Shown here piece by piece: positions 52,481 to 60,920 of a stretch of DNA of 64,000 nt; the first letter of the stretch is position 1, and each line of letters opens with the position of its first letter. Source of the stretch: Caloranaerobacter ferrireducens (GTDB taxonomy: Bacteria; Bacillota; Clostridia; Tissierellales; Thermohalobacteraceae). The translations under genes were made by a program, and so were the position numbers. The stretch is from positions 744,001 to 808,000 of the forward strand of contig NZ_MDJR01000001.1 in assembly GCF_001730685.1 (NCBI RefSeq), given 5' to 3'. Under the pieces are notes generated by a model, which saw only the letters and a list, made by a program, of their open reading frames with translations, did not search any database and was not told the origin of the DNA.

Positions 52481-53788
52481 GTGGATAAGGCTACTGTAAA
52501 TATTTTATGTAAACATTTTGATGTTAAGAAAAAAATCATTGATTTAGTTCTAGCAAATGAAATAGAACTAAAAGAAAAATTTAAACAAATTGATGAAATT
52601 AAAGAATATAATCAATATAAAATTATTATTGCAATGCAAAAAGCAAAATTAAATTCTACTCATTTTAATTGGACAACTGGTTATGGTTATGATGATATTG
52701 GCAGAGAAAAGGTAGAAGAGATTTATTCTTATGTTTTTAACACAGAAGATGCACTAGTTAGACCAACTATCGTATCAGGTACACATGCTTTATCTCTAAC
52801 TTTATCTGGCATATTAAGACCTGGAGATGAGATATTATCGATAACAGGTAAACCATATGATACACTACAAAAAGTTATAGGTATTAAAGGAAAAAGCAAA
52901 GGAGCTTTATCTGAATTTGGAATTACTTATAACGAAGTGGATTTGGATGGAAATGGAAATATCAAAATTAATGATGTCATTAGCTCTATAACTTCTAAAA
53001 CTAAACTTTTACTTATTCAAAGATCTACTGGATATAGTACTCGTAAAGCTATAACAATAGATCAAATAAAAGCAGCAATAGAAAATATAAAAAAAATATA
53101 TCCAAATGTTATATTTATGGTAGATAATTGTTATGGTGAATTTATCGAAAAATTAGAACCTACTGATGTCGGTGCTGATATAGTGGCAGGTAGTTTAATT
53201 AAAAACCCAGGAGGAGGATTAGCATTAACCGGCGGTTATATAGTTGGCAAAAAAGAACTTATAGAAATGATAGCAAACAGAAGTACAGCTCCAGGCATAG
53301 GTAAAGATTGCGGATTGACATTTGGTACAACAAGAATTACTTTACAAGGTTTATTTTTAGCTCCTCATATAGTAGCTGAAGCGCTAAAAGGCTCGTTATT
53401 AGCTGCATCAGTATTTAAAAAACTAGGTTTTAAAGTTGTACCAGATGTAGATGACTCTAGAAGCGACATAATACAAGGAATTGAACTTAAGAATAAAGAT
53501 AATGTAATTAAATTCTGTCAAGCTATACAAAGTGCATCTCCAGTTGATTCTTATGTTTTACCACAACCTTGGAATATGCCAGGATATGATGATGAAGTTA
53601 TTATGGCAGCAGGTGCTTTTGTGCAAGGTTCATCTATTGAATTAAGTGCAGATGCGCCTATTAGAGAGCCTTATATGGCATATTTACAAGGTGGTTTAAC
53701 ATATGAACATTGTAAATTGGGCATAATAGTTGCTTTAAATAATTTATATAATGATAATTTATTACAAATAACAAAATCTTCGATTTAA
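52481..53788 (+). CDS. Methionine gamma-lyase-like PLP enzyme (YnbB / aluminium-resistance family)
   Basis: A 435-residue PLP fold type I enzyme: TSHALSLTLSGILRPGDEIL-like binding region (VSGTHALSLTLSG), FMVDNCYGEFIE with the PLP aspartate, and GSLIKNPGGGLALTGGYIVG with the lysine. This is the YnbB family, encoded near spoVK and glnR in Bacillus. Its activity is uncertain. GTG 52481 follows GAGGTGATC. The last codons and stop (53771-53788) are supplied by the tail of repeat copy 5, so its C-terminus may be altered. Confidence 0.85.
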   Translation: MDKATVNILCKHFDVKKKIIDLVLANEIELKEKFKQIDEIKEYNQYKIIIAMQKAKLNSTHFNWTTGYGYDDIGREKVEEIYSYVFNTEDALVRPTIVSGTHALSLTLSGILRPGDEILSITGKPYDTLQKVIGIKGKSKGALSEFGITYNEVDLDGNGNIKINDVISSITSKTKLLLIQRSTGYSTRKAITIDQIKAAIENIKKIYPNVIFMVDNCYGEFIEKLEPTDVGADIVAGSLIKNPGGGLALTGGYIVGKKELIEMIANRSTAPGIGKDCGLTFGTTRITLQGLFLAPHIVAEALKGSLLAASVFKKLGFKVVPDVDDSRSDIIQGIELKNKDNVIKFCQAIQSASPVDSYVLPQPWNMPGYDDEVIMAAGAFVQGSSIELSADAPIREPYMAYLQGGLTYEHCKLGIIVALNNLYNDNLLQITKSSI

Positions 53789-53881
53789 ATAATTTATAAG
53801 AAAGATTTTGTTGAAATCCATAAACGGTAATTATATTTTTAAATTGTGAACCATTTAAAAATATAATTACCTATGAATTAT
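53771..53881 (-). repeat. Dispersed two-hairpin repeat, copy 5
   Basis: Read on the minus strand it begins ATAATTCATAGGTAATTATA and ends AATCGAAGATTTTGTTATT. Stem-loop 1 pairs GGTAATTATA with TATAATTACC, where copy 1 has GGAAATTATA with TATAATTTCC: a compensatory A-T flip. It starts at the lexA terminator and runs into the 3-prime end of the convergent YnbB-like gene, forming its last codons and stop. Confidence 0.85.
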
Positions 53882-53915
53882 AAAATAAGCTGGATAACCA
53901 GCTTATTTTATTTTT
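53882..53915. terminator. Bidirectional terminator between the YnbB-like gene and lexA
   Basis: AAAATAAGCTGG / CCAGCTTATTTT (53882-53893 with 53898-53909); ATTTTTC follows on the plus strand and the lexA stop overlaps on the minus strand. Confidence 0.7.
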
Positions 53916-54526
53916 CTAAATACACCTATAACTTTTCCAAGTATTTTAACATCATTCACAATAATTGGCTCAAGATATTGATTTTCTGGTTGTAATCTTA
54001 TATGATCAGCTTCTTTAAAAAATCTTTTTATAGTCGCTTCATCTTCAATAAGTGCAACAATAATATCACCATTATTTGCATAATTTTGTTGACGTACTAT
54101 TACATAATCACCATCTAAAATACCTGCTTCTATCATACTTTCTCCCTTAACAGATAATATAAAAACTTTATCACTTTGAATAAAATCTAATGGTAAAGGG
54201 AACATATCTTCAATATTCTGTACTGCAAGTATAGGTTCACCGGCAGTAACTTTGCCAACAACAGGCACTTCAATAATTTCCTTTTTTGAATAATAGTTAT
54301 AAATATTATCTTTATCTAAAATTTCAATCGCTCGTGGCTTAGTAGGATCTCGCCTAATATATCCTTTTCTTTCTAATTTTGATAAATGCCCATGAACGGT
54401 AGAAGTGGACTTAAGTCCAACAGCTTTACAAATTTCTCTTACAGAGGGCGGATATCCCTTAACTTGTATTTCTTTCTTTATAAATTCTAATATTTCAATT
54501 TGCTTAAAAGATAAATCCTCGTACAT
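53903..54526 (-). CDS. lexA: SOS repressor LexA
   Basis: LexA represses DNA damage genes and cleaves itself when RecA is activated. The 207-residue protein has a winged helix ([30 protein letters not shown]), the cleavage site A95-G96 in GKVTAGEP, the catalytic serine S130 in KGESM and lysine K167 in ATIKRF. ATG 54526 follows TTAGGGGG. It is divergent from a LysM-type cell-division inhibitor gene, with LexA boxes between. Confidence 0.97.
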   Translation of the reverse strand: MYEDLSFKQIEILEFIKKEIQVKGYPPSVREICKAVGLKSTSTVHGHLSKLERKGYIRRDPTKPRAIEILDKDNIYNYYSKKEIIEVPVVGKVTAGEPILAVQNIEDMFPLPLDFIQSDKVFILSVKGESMIEAGILDGDYVIVRQQNYANNGDIIVALIEDEATIKRFFKEADHIRLQPENQYLEPIIVNDVKILGKVIGVFRKIK

Positions 54527-54557
54527 TTTTAGCCCCCTAACAGTTGAATTTTGCTTT

Positions 54558-54586
54558 ATTATAACATATCATGCAAAAAAAATCAA
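54558..54586 (-). promoter_or_regulatory. Sigma-A promoter of lexA
   Basis: On the minus strand TTGATT (54586-54581), 17 nt, TATAAT (54563-54558). The -35 overlaps LexA box 1, so LexA should repress its own gene. Confidence 0.75.
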
Positions 54587-54597
54587 ACATTCGTTCG
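54584..54597. promoter_or_regulatory. LexA box 1 (lexA side)
   Basis: CAAACATTCGTTCG differs from the Gram-positive SOS consensus CGAACNNNNGTTCG at one position. It overlaps the lexA -35 box. Confidence 0.7.
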
Positions 54598-54605
54598 AAA
54601 ATAAC

Positions 54606-54634
54606 TTGACTAAGAACAAATGTTCTTCTATAAT
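54606..54634 (+). promoter_or_regulatory. Sigma-A promoter of the yneA-like gene with LexA box 2 in the spacer
   Basis: TTGACT (54606-54611), 17-nt spacer and TATAAT (54629-54634). The spacer contains GAACAAATGTTC (54614-54625), a perfect GAAC-N4-GTTC LexA site, so bound LexA would block RNA polymerase. Confidence 0.85.
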
Positions 54635-54641
54635 ATAGATA

Positions 54642-54653
54642 GAACATATATTC
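54642..54653. promoter_or_regulatory. LexA box 3, downstream of the yneA -10
   Basis: GAACATATATTC is one mismatch from GAAC-N4-GTTC and lies 7 bp after the -10 box, in the initially transcribed region. Confidence 0.55.
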
Positions 54654-54675
54654 GGTGCGAGGTGGTATAATAAAA

Positions 54676-54990
54676 ATGAAAGTTAAAATAGTAAACAAAA
54701 CTAGATTTATCACATTTCTTGTTATATCTATTACCTTAATATCAGTTCTTATTAGTGCTTTGTTCAAAATAGGGAAGGCTTATAGTGTTACATATACACA
54801 GTACATTAATATTGAAGTTAAAACAGGAGATACTTTGTGGGATATAGCTAGAAAAAACAATAGTAGAAAAGAAGATATTAGAAAGTTAGTTTATAAAATA
54901 ATGAAATTAAATGATTTAGACACAGCTAAAATTAAACCAGGTGATATAATTAAAGTTCCTATTTACTCCAAGGAAGGTAACCTAGATTAG
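54676..54990 (+). CDS. yneA: SOS-induced cell-division inhibitor, YneA-like LysM protein
   Basis: A 104-residue protein: N-terminal membrane helix (FITFLVISITLISVLISALF) followed by a LysM domain (YINIEVKTGDTLWDIARKNN and LNDLDTAKIKPGDIIKVPIY). This is the layout of Bacillus YneA, made after DNA damage and delaying division, whose gene is likewise divergent from lexA. ATG 54676 follows GAGGTGG. The perfect LexA box in the promoter supports SOS control. A general LysM membrane protein is the alternative. Confidence 0.85.
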   Translation: MKVKIVNKTRFITFLVISITLISVLISALFKIGKAYSVTYTQYINIEVKTGDTLWDIARKNNSRKEDIRKLVYKIMKLNDLDTAKIKPGDIIKVPIYSKEGNLD

Positions 54991-55005
54991 GTTACCTTCC
55001 TTTAA
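54970..55005. terminator. Bidirectional terminator between yneA and the tyrosine recombinase
   Basis: AAGGAAGGTAACCTA / TAGGTTACCTTCCTT (54970-54984 with 54988-55002), 15 bp perfect, overlapping the stop codons of both genes. Confidence 0.8.
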
Positions 55006-55948
55006 TATTAGATAATGGATTGCTTTTAACTGCTTTTCTTAATCTATCATCATCTAAGTGTGTATAAATCTGGGTAGTAGAAACAGTAGAGTGTCCTAAA
55101 ATTTGTTGTAAAGCTCTAATATCTACATTGCCGTACTTATACATTAAAGTAGCAGCTGTATGCCTAAGTTTATGTGTTGAATATTTATCGGGATCTAATC
55201 CTGCTAACTTAATATATTTTTTAACAATATACTGAACTGTCTTGTTACTAATTCTATTTTTTCTTTTACTTATAAATAGGGCCTTTTCATCTTTTAGATC
55301 TTCTTTTGGTCTAACTTTCAAATAATTATTAATTGCTTCTAAACATGCCTCATTTAAATATATAGTTCTTTCTTTATTTCCTTTACCTATGACAGTTAAT
55401 GTATCTCCTTTGATTTTGTCTATATCAATACTAACTAATTCAGATAATCGAAGTCCACAATTTAGAAAGAGGGTTATAATAGCATAATCTCGTTCTTTAA
55501 ATTGACCATCTATTGCTTTTAATAAATCTTGTGCTTCATTTAATGTTAAGTAAATGGGGTGTCTAGAATCAGTTTTAGGTGATTCTAGATCTATAGCAGG
55601 ATTTTCGTCAATTAATTTAGCTTTAGTATGCAAGTATTTAAAGAAAGATTTTAAGCTAGCAACTTTACGCGCTTTTGCATAATTACTATTATTTCTATTT
55701 TTATCCACGTACGATATGTATGCATGTAAATCTTGAAGATTAACTTTTCGGAGTAGGGCTATATCAACATCATCAATGTCAATTGTATTTAAAGGTGTAT
55801 TTTTATCAACAATTCTATATCTTATTTTTAAAAATCTAAAAAAAGTTCTTAAATCATAAAAGTATTCTTTAACAGTGTTTTGCGATTTACCTTTAATTGT
55901 TTCGATGTAATTTAAAAAATCTTCCAAAACTATAGGCATCTCATTCAT
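54992..55948 (-). CDS. Tyrosine recombinase, XerC-like
   Basis: A 318-residue recombinase. The N-terminal SAM-like domain (FLNYIETIKGKSQNTVKEYFYDLR) precedes the catalytic domain with the arginine in NCGLRLSELV, HKLRHTAATL, the histidine in LGHSTVSTT and the tyrosine in QIYTHLDDDR. It could be the XerC partner of XerD at 9075 or a mobile-element integrase; no integration cargo is seen, so a chromosomal Xer protein is more likely. ATG 55948 has AAGGAG 9 nt upstream; the in-frame 55981 start lies in an inverted repeat. Confidence 0.85.
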   Translation of the reverse strand: MNEMPIVLEDFLNYIETIKGKSQNTVKEYFYDLRTFFRFLKIRYRIVDKNTPLNTIDIDDVDIALLRKVNLQDLHAYISYVDKNRNNSNYAKARKVASLKSFFKYLHTKAKLIDENPAIDLESPKTDSRHPIYLTLNEAQDLLKAIDGQFKERDYAIITLFLNCGLRLSELVSIDIDKIKGDTLTVIGKGNKERTIYLNEACLEAINNYLKVRPKEDLKDEKALFISKRKNRISNKTVQYIVKKYIKLAGLDPDKYSTHKLRHTAATLMYKYGNVDIRALQQILGHSTVSTTQIYTHLDDDRLRKAVKSNPLSNIKGR

Positions 55949-55964
55949 ATTTTTCAACTCCTTA

Positions 55965-55990
55965 TTATACAAAATATACATTTTGTATAA
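55965..55990. promoter_or_regulatory. Inverted repeat upstream of the tyrosine recombinase
   Basis: TTATACAAAA / TTTTGTATAA (55965-55974 with 55981-55990) is a perfect 10-bp inverted repeat with a 6-nt centre, just upstream of the ribosome binding site. It could be an operator, a leader hairpin or a recombination site; nothing proves which. Confidence 0.4.
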
Positions 55991-56100
55991 TTAATTCTAC
56001 AAATTTTATAAAATTCCTTCAAATAAACAGCTAAAAAGTATTATTAAATTTATTTAAAAGCACAGCTATTTCAAAAAATAAACGTTATAAAGATTATAAT

Positions 56101-56141
56101 AAAAACCTTTCGTTCCTTTTTTAGAAACGAAAGGTTTTATT
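56101..56141 (-). terminator. Terminator of the proline-oxidation operon
   Basis: AAACCTTTCGTT / AACGAAAGGTTT arms with an A/T-rich loop, and on the minus strand a trailing TTTTTATT. It lies 10 bp after the pruA stop. Confidence 0.8.
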
Positions 56142-56150
56142 ATTTAAATA

Positions 56151-57782
56151 TTATTTCTCTTTCATAAAAACGTATCTATAATCTTTAGGTGGATTAAAGT
56201 TCTCTTTTATAGATATTGGATTTAACCACCTTAGCATATTAAGTTTACTTCCAGCTTTGTCATTAGTACCAGAAGCTCTAGCCCCACCAAATGGTTGTTG
56301 CCCAACTACTGCTCCCGTTGGTTTGTCATTTATGTAAAAATTACCAGCTGCATAATAAAGTATCTTTTGCATTTTAACAATCGCTTTTCTGTCTTGTGCA
56401 AATATCGCTCCTGTCAAACCATAAGGTGAAGTATCGTTACAAAGTTCAAGAGTTTTATCTAATTCATCATCTTTATAAATATATATTGTTAGCACTGGAC
56501 CGAATATTTCTTCTTTCATTGTTTTAAACTTAGGATTAGTTGTAACTATCACTGTTGGCTCTATAAAATATCCTACACTATCATCACAATTTCCTCCACA
56601 GATGATTTCGGCTTCATTAGAATTTTTAGCATATTCGATGTAAGATTTAATTGAATTAAAAGCTTTTTGATCTATAACAGCACTCATAAAATTCGTAAAA
56701 TCTTCTACATCTCCCATTTTAATTGTAGATATTTCTTCTAGTAACCTTTTCTTAAGCTCAAGCCAAATACTTTCAGGAATATAAGCACGTGATGCTGCTG
56801 AACATTTTTGTCCTTGATACTCAAAAGCACCTCTTATCATCGCTGCAATTAAAGTCTCAATATCTGCACTATTATGAACAAATATAAAGTCTTTTCCTCC
56901 AGTTTCACCAACTATTCTAGGATACATTCTGTATTTAGTTAAATTATCTCCAATCGTTTTCCACATTGTTTGGAATACCTTAGTTGAGCCTGTAAAATGT
57001 ACTCCAGCTAACCATTCACTATCAAATACATATCTACCTATTTCATCTCCAAATCCAGGAATAAAGTTAATCACACCATCTGGTAGACCAGCTTCCTGCA
57101 AAAGCTTCATTACAAAATAATTAGAAAATACTGCTGTAGATGAAGGTTTCCATAAGACTACATTCCCAGCCATTGCTGGAGAAGTAGGTAAATTACCAGC
57201 TATTGAAGTAAAGTTAAATGGTGTAACCGCAAAAATAAATCCTTCAAGCGGTCTATATTCCACTCTATTCCATGCATCTTTTGTAGAGTTTGGTTGTTCT
57301 TCATATATTTCTGTTAAATAATAAGAATTAAATCTAAAAAAGTCAATCAATTCACATGCTGAATCTATTTCAGCCTGAAAAACTGTTTTACTTTGTCCAA
57401 GCATTGTAGCTGCATTGATTATATAACGCCATGATGTAGAAAGTAATTCAGCAGCTCTTAGAAATATTGACAATCTGTGTTCCCAAGGCATACTTTCCCA
57501 TTCTTTTTTTACCTCTAGCGCAGCCTTTATAGCCATTTCTATTTCTTTTTTTCCTGCCATATGATATTCTGCAAGCACAAGCTCTTTATTATGCGGTACT
57601 ATACAAACATTTGTATTACCAGTCCTTATTTCTTTACCACCTATTATTAGTGGAATTTCTATTTTGTTCATTCTCATTTCTTTTAGTTTTTCTTTCAACT
57701 TTTTCTTATGCAAACTACCTGGTTCATAAGAATAAATAGGTTCATTAATAGGCTTTCTTACTTTAAAATAAGCATTTGCCAT
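56151..57782 (-). CDS. pruA: L-glutamate gamma-semialdehyde (P5C) dehydrogenase
   Basis: Oxidises glutamate-5-semialdehyde, in equilibrium with P5C, to glutamate with NAD+. The 543-residue aldehyde dehydrogenase has the PruA N-terminus (NEPIYSYEPGS), KPSSTAVFSN, FTGSTKVF, the general base region VGETGGKDF and the catalytic cysteine in YQGQKCSAASRAY. ATG 57782 follows AAAGGAGG. It is the last gene of an operon whose other members make a membrane- or flavin-linked (hydroxy)proline dehydrogenase. Confidence 0.95.
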   Translation of the reverse strand: MANAYFKVRKPINEPIYSYEPGSLHKKKLKEKLKEMRMNKIEIPLIIGGKEIRTGNTNVCIVPHNKELVLAEYHMAGKKEIEMAIKAALEVKKEWESMPWEHRLSIFLRAAELLSTSWRYIINAATMLGQSKTVFQAEIDSACELIDFFRFNSYYLTEIYEEQPNSTKDAWNRVEYRPLEGFIFAVTPFNFTSIAGNLPTSPAMAGNVVLWKPSSTAVFSNYFVMKLLQEAGLPDGVINFIPGFGDEIGRYVFDSEWLAGVHFTGSTKVFQTMWKTIGDNLTKYRMYPRIVGETGGKDFIFVHNSADIETLIAAMIRGAFEYQGQKCSAASRAYIPESIWLELKKRLLEEISTIKMGDVEDFTNFMSAVIDQKAFNSIKSYIEYAKNSNEAEIICGGNCDDSVGYFIEPTVIVTTNPKFKTMKEEIFGPVLTIYIYKDDELDKTLELCNDTSPYGLTGAIFAQDRKAIVKMQKILYYAAGNFYINDKPTGAVVGQQPFGGARASGTNDKAGSKLNMLRWLNPISIKENFNPPKDYRYVFMKEK

Positions 57783-57807
57783 TTTTATATACCTCCTTTA
57801 ATTTTTT

Positions 57808-57892
57808 ATAATTCATCGAAAATTATAAACTTATTAAATCGTGTATAAAATATAATTTACGTTTATTTAAATAGAAAATTTTGTTCTTTGAA
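57808..57892 (+). repeat. Dispersed two-hairpin repeat, copy 6 (internally deleted)
   Basis: It starts ATAATTCATCGAAAATTATA and ends AAAATTTTGTTCTTTGAA, 85 bp long. The middle, including the 3-prime arm end of stem-loop 1 and the 5-prime arm of stem-loop 2, is deleted. It lies between the last two genes of the minus-strand operon, in the opposite orientation, after a TTTTTT run. Confidence 0.65.
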
Positions 57893-57902
57893 TTTTATTA
57901 AA

Positions 57903-59054
57903 TCATACTACTGACGGTTCTAATACTAACTCTCCTCTTTCAAATCTATCTTTACTCAACATATGAATAGGTATAGTTGTTTCTTCTCCTACAATTTGCT
58001 CAGCTATTAAAAGACCAGTCATTGGAGCTAGCATAAAACCATGACCACTAAAACCAACCGCTAGATAAAAACCTTCAAGCTCCTTTATAGGCCCTAAAAT
58101 CGGTTGTTTGTCAGGTGTAATATTATAAAGTCCAGCCCATTGCCTAATTATTCTAAGTTTACCTAGTGGAGGTAGAAGATTTGTTACTGTTTTACTCATT
58201 TCATCTAAAAATTTCCAGCTTGAAGTTATTCTTAAATCTCTAGGCTCATCAGGATCTCCTCTACCCATTATAAAAGAGCCATGAGGTGTTTGTTGACAGT
58301 AAATATTCAAAGAGAAAGACATAACCATAGGTTTTTGCATAGGTTCTACAGGCTCAGTAACTAAGATTTGATGTCTTTCTGAATACACTGGCAAATCTAT
58401 ACCAGCCATTTTAGCTACTTGTTTTGAGTATCCTCCTGCAGCATTTACAACTATCCTAGTTGAAATTTCATCTCCTTTACTCGTTATTACACCACAAACT
58501 TTCCCTGCATTAGTTTTTATACCAACCACTTCAGTAAAAGTATAAATTTTTACTCCTAACCTTTTAGCTGCCTTTGCATATGCATCCGTTGTTAAAAAAG
58601 GATTTAAATGACCATCTTTAGGACAATATGTTGCACTAATTAATCCCTCAATATTTAGATGCGGAACTATTTCCTTAGCCTCCTTAGGACTTAAATATTC
58701 AACAGGAATTCCTAAGGATTTCTGAAGTTCAACATTTTTTTTGAACTGTTTATCCTCTTTTTCTGTTGAAGCTACAATCAAATATCCTCCCTGTTTAAAT
58801 TCTATATCGCGGTCATATTCTAATTCTTCTTTTGCATTTTCAAAGAATTTTATACTTTTCATAGCCAATCTGCAATTCATTTCGGTACCCCATTGCTGTC
58901 TTACCCCAGCTCCACATCTTCCAGTTGCTCCACTTGCTAAATATTTCTTTTCTAAAACAACAACATTCTTTACTCCTTTTTTAGCTAGATTATAAGCTAT
59001 GGAACAACCAGATATACCTCCTCCTATAATAACAACATCCGCCGTTTTAATCAT
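57903..59054 (-). CDS. FAD-dependent amino-acid dehydrogenase subunit (proline or hydroxyproline dehydrogenase-like)
   Basis: A 383-residue DAO-family flavoprotein: VVIIGGGISGCSIAYNLAKKG (FAD motif), LASGATGRCGAGVRQQWGTEMN, and C-terminal GLYNITPDKQPILGPI and LAVGFSGHGFMLAPMTGLLIAEQI. It resembles the catalytic beta subunit of dye-linked L-proline dehydrogenases and HcnC-type hydroxyproline dehydrogenase. Oxidising (hydroxy)proline would give pyrroline carboxylate, the substrate of PruA next door. Sarcosine or glycine oxidase is an alternative. It overlaps the upstream gene by 8 nt. Confidence 0.85.
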   Translation of the reverse strand: MIKTADVVIIGGGISGCSIAYNLAKKGVKNVVVLEKKYLASGATGRCGAGVRQQWGTEMNCRLAMKSIKFFENAKEELEYDRDIEFKQGGYLIVASTEKEDKQFKKNVELQKSLGIPVEYLSPKEAKEIVPHLNIEGLISATYCPKDGHLNPFLTTDAYAKAAKRLGVKIYTFTEVVGIKTNAGKVCGVITSKGDEISTRIVVNAAGGYSKQVAKMAGIDLPVYSERHQILVTEPVEPMQKPMVMSFSLNIYCQQTPHGSFIMGRGDPDEPRDLRITSSWKFLDEMSKTVTNLLPPLGKLRIIRQWAGLYNITPDKQPILGPIKELEGFYLAVGFSGHGFMLAPMTGLLIAEQIVGEETTIPIHMLSKDRFERGELVLEPSVV

Positions 59055-59832
59055 CCATTTCAGCCCCTTTTACAATAGTATTAATCTTTATAGGTTTTAT
59101 TGGTGGTCTGCTTGTGCACGGTTTTAGCTTAGAAATATCAATGCCAATAGCCATAGATATTTCACGAAGAATAATTTGACTACATGTTCTACCTTGACAA
59201 GGACCCATTCCTGCCCTTGTTATACGTTTTATTTCTTCTATATTTGTATAACCTTCTTTAATTAATTTTCTTATTTGTCCTAACGTAACATCTGAACAAC
59301 GACATACAATTGTTTTATCTCCCATATAATCATCATATTCATCGTAATCATTCAATTTTATATTCCTAAATTCATATAGAAAATCTTTTTTAACTTCAAT
59401 ATGTAAAATAGGAGTCTTATCTAAAGTTTTTGAATTTTGTACCTTTATAATTTTCACATCAGTTATATAATCACCTTTTCTATCCAAACCTTTAACTATA
59501 TCTCCTTCTTTAGGTAGCGGTAAAAACTCATAAGGAATTTTAAAAAGAACTTTATCTTCTGACCAACTACCATCTACTACCATAATAGCTAACCCTGGAC
59601 ATGAACTAATACATAAGCCACAGCCATTACATAATTCTGTATCAATTATAGGTATATCATTTATATCATCAAAATTTTTTATTGCGTTTTGTTTACATAC
59701 CGTAGCACACGGATTACATGGAATTCTTTGAAAACATTCTATTACAGCGACAGGCCCTCTGTTTATCCTTTCTATGCTAGGAAATACCCTCTTTATCATT
59801 TCCAAAGTTGGAATACCTGTTTTTTCTATCAT
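59047..59832 (-). CDS. Ferredoxin/BFD-type iron-sulfur subunit of the same complex
   Basis: A 261-residue electron-transfer protein with [4Fe-4S] motifs near the N-terminus (CNPCATVC and CNGCGLCISSCP) and a C-terminal BFD-like [2Fe-2S] domain (VCRCSDVTLGQIRKLI and ITRAGMGPCQGRTC). Such fused subunits occur in HcnA/HcnB-type and archaeal proline dehydrogenase complexes. ATG 59832 lies inside the upstream gene (4-nt overlap), with AGGAGG before it. Confidence 0.8.
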   Translation of the reverse strand: MIEKTGIPTLEMIKRVFPSIERINRGPVAVIECFQRIPCNPCATVCKQNAIKNFDDINDIPIIDTELCNGCGLCISSCPGLAIMVVDGSWSEDKVLFKIPYEFLPLPKEGDIVKGLDRKGDYITDVKIIKVQNSKTLDKTPILHIEVKKDFLYEFRNIKLNDYDEYDDYMGDKTIVCRCSDVTLGQIRKLIKEGYTNIEEIKRITRAGMGPCQGRTCSQIILREISMAIGIDISKLKPCTSRPPIKPIKINTIVKGAEMDD

Positions 59833-60920
59833 GATACTTTACCTCCTATAAGTTTTTTGATACCTATTCTAATTTTTTCCCCTATAGGACCTGAGCGTAA
59901 AGAATTCAGTTGTTTTTCATAATCCTCAACTAACTCATTAAAATTAACATGCTCATATCCAATACTTTTCGCTGCATATAGACCTGCTAAGTAGCCTTCT
60001 ACCATAGCACTACTTGCTTCTTCTACCCCTGCAACATCACCAGCAACAAAAATGCCTTTTTTGGTTGTTTCATAGGTTCTATCTCTTACAGGAACATAAC
60101 CGCCTAGTTCAGTTATATATTTCATTTCACATCCTGCTTGAAATAAAAGTTCACTTAAAGGTGATAAACCTACTGATATACACATTACATCTACTTCTAG
60201 TATTTTTTCTGTTCCTTTAATAGGTTTCCAATTATTATCTAACTTCCAAATTATAGCTTTTTCCAAATATTCTTTACCTATCGCTTCTTTTATAGTGTAG
60301 CTAGTATAAATTGGAACTCCCATTCTAGCCAATTTAGATGCATGTACTAAATAGCCGCCTATTCTAGGTGCCGCATCTATTATTGCTGATACTTCAACAC
60401 CTGCTTGTAGGAGTTGATAACTCACTATTAAACCAATATTTCCAGCACCAACCATTAATACTTTTTTGCCTGGTTTGACACCATATACATTCATTAATGT
60501 TTGTACAGCTCCAGCTCCATAAATTCCAGGTAAGTCGTTGTTAGGGAATGCTAAAACCTTTTCACTCGCTCCTGTTGTTATGATTATTGATTTTGATCTA
60601 ATCTTGTTATATTCTCCTTTTTTTTCAATCGTAATTACACCATCTTCGTATATACCAAGAGCTGTAGTGTCTAGATAAATTTCAATATTTTCTGTAAATT
60701 CCGACAATTTTTTCGATAAAATTTCAGCTATATCAAATCCTCTTTTTGATGCATATTGTTTTTCTGAACCAAAAAACATATGAGTTTGTTTTATTAATTG
60801 CCCGCCAATTTTTTTATTTCGGTCAATTATAATTACTTTTGCTCCACTAGAAGCTGCACTTAAGGCTGCACATAATCCAGCAGGACCTCCACCAATAATT
60901 GTTATATCTGTATAGATCAT
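59829..60920 (-). CDS. FAD/NAD oxidoreductase subunit of the same complex (alpha-like)
   Basis: A 363-residue flavoprotein: ITIIGGGPAGLCAALSAASSGAKVIIID for FAD, LMVGAGNIGLIVSYQLLQAGVEVSAI for NAD(P), and VPVRDRTYETTKKGIFVAGDVAGVEEASSAMVEGYLAGLYAA near the end. It matches the reductase subunit of hydroxyproline/proline dehydrogenase and HCN-synthase-like complexes (HcnB). ATG 60920 overlaps the upstream 2Fe-2S gene by 4 nt, so translation is coupled. Confidence 0.85.
   Translation of the reverse strand: MIYTDITIIGGGPAGLCAALSAASSGAKVIIIDRNKKIGGQLIKQTHMFFGSEKQYASKRGFDIAEILSKKLSEFTENIEIYLDTTALGIYEDGVITIEKKGEYNKIRSKSIIITTGASEKVLAFPNNDLPGIYGAGAVQTLMNVYGVKPGKKVLMVGAGNIGLIVSYQLLQAGVEVSAIIDAAPRIGGYLVHASKLARMGVPIYTSYTIKEAIGKEYLEKAIIWKLDNNWKPIKGTEKILEVDVMCISVGLSPLSELLFQAGCEMKYITELGGYVPVRDRTYETTKKGIFVAGDVAGVEEASSAMVEGYLAGLYAAKSIGYEHVNFNELVEDYEKQLNSLRSGPIGEKIRIGIKKLIGGKVS

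Noticed and set aside
54992-55948. Integrase of a genomic island
   Set aside because: No attachment site, cargo or tRNA target is visible; the flanks are core genes, so a chromosomal Xer-type recombinase is simpler.
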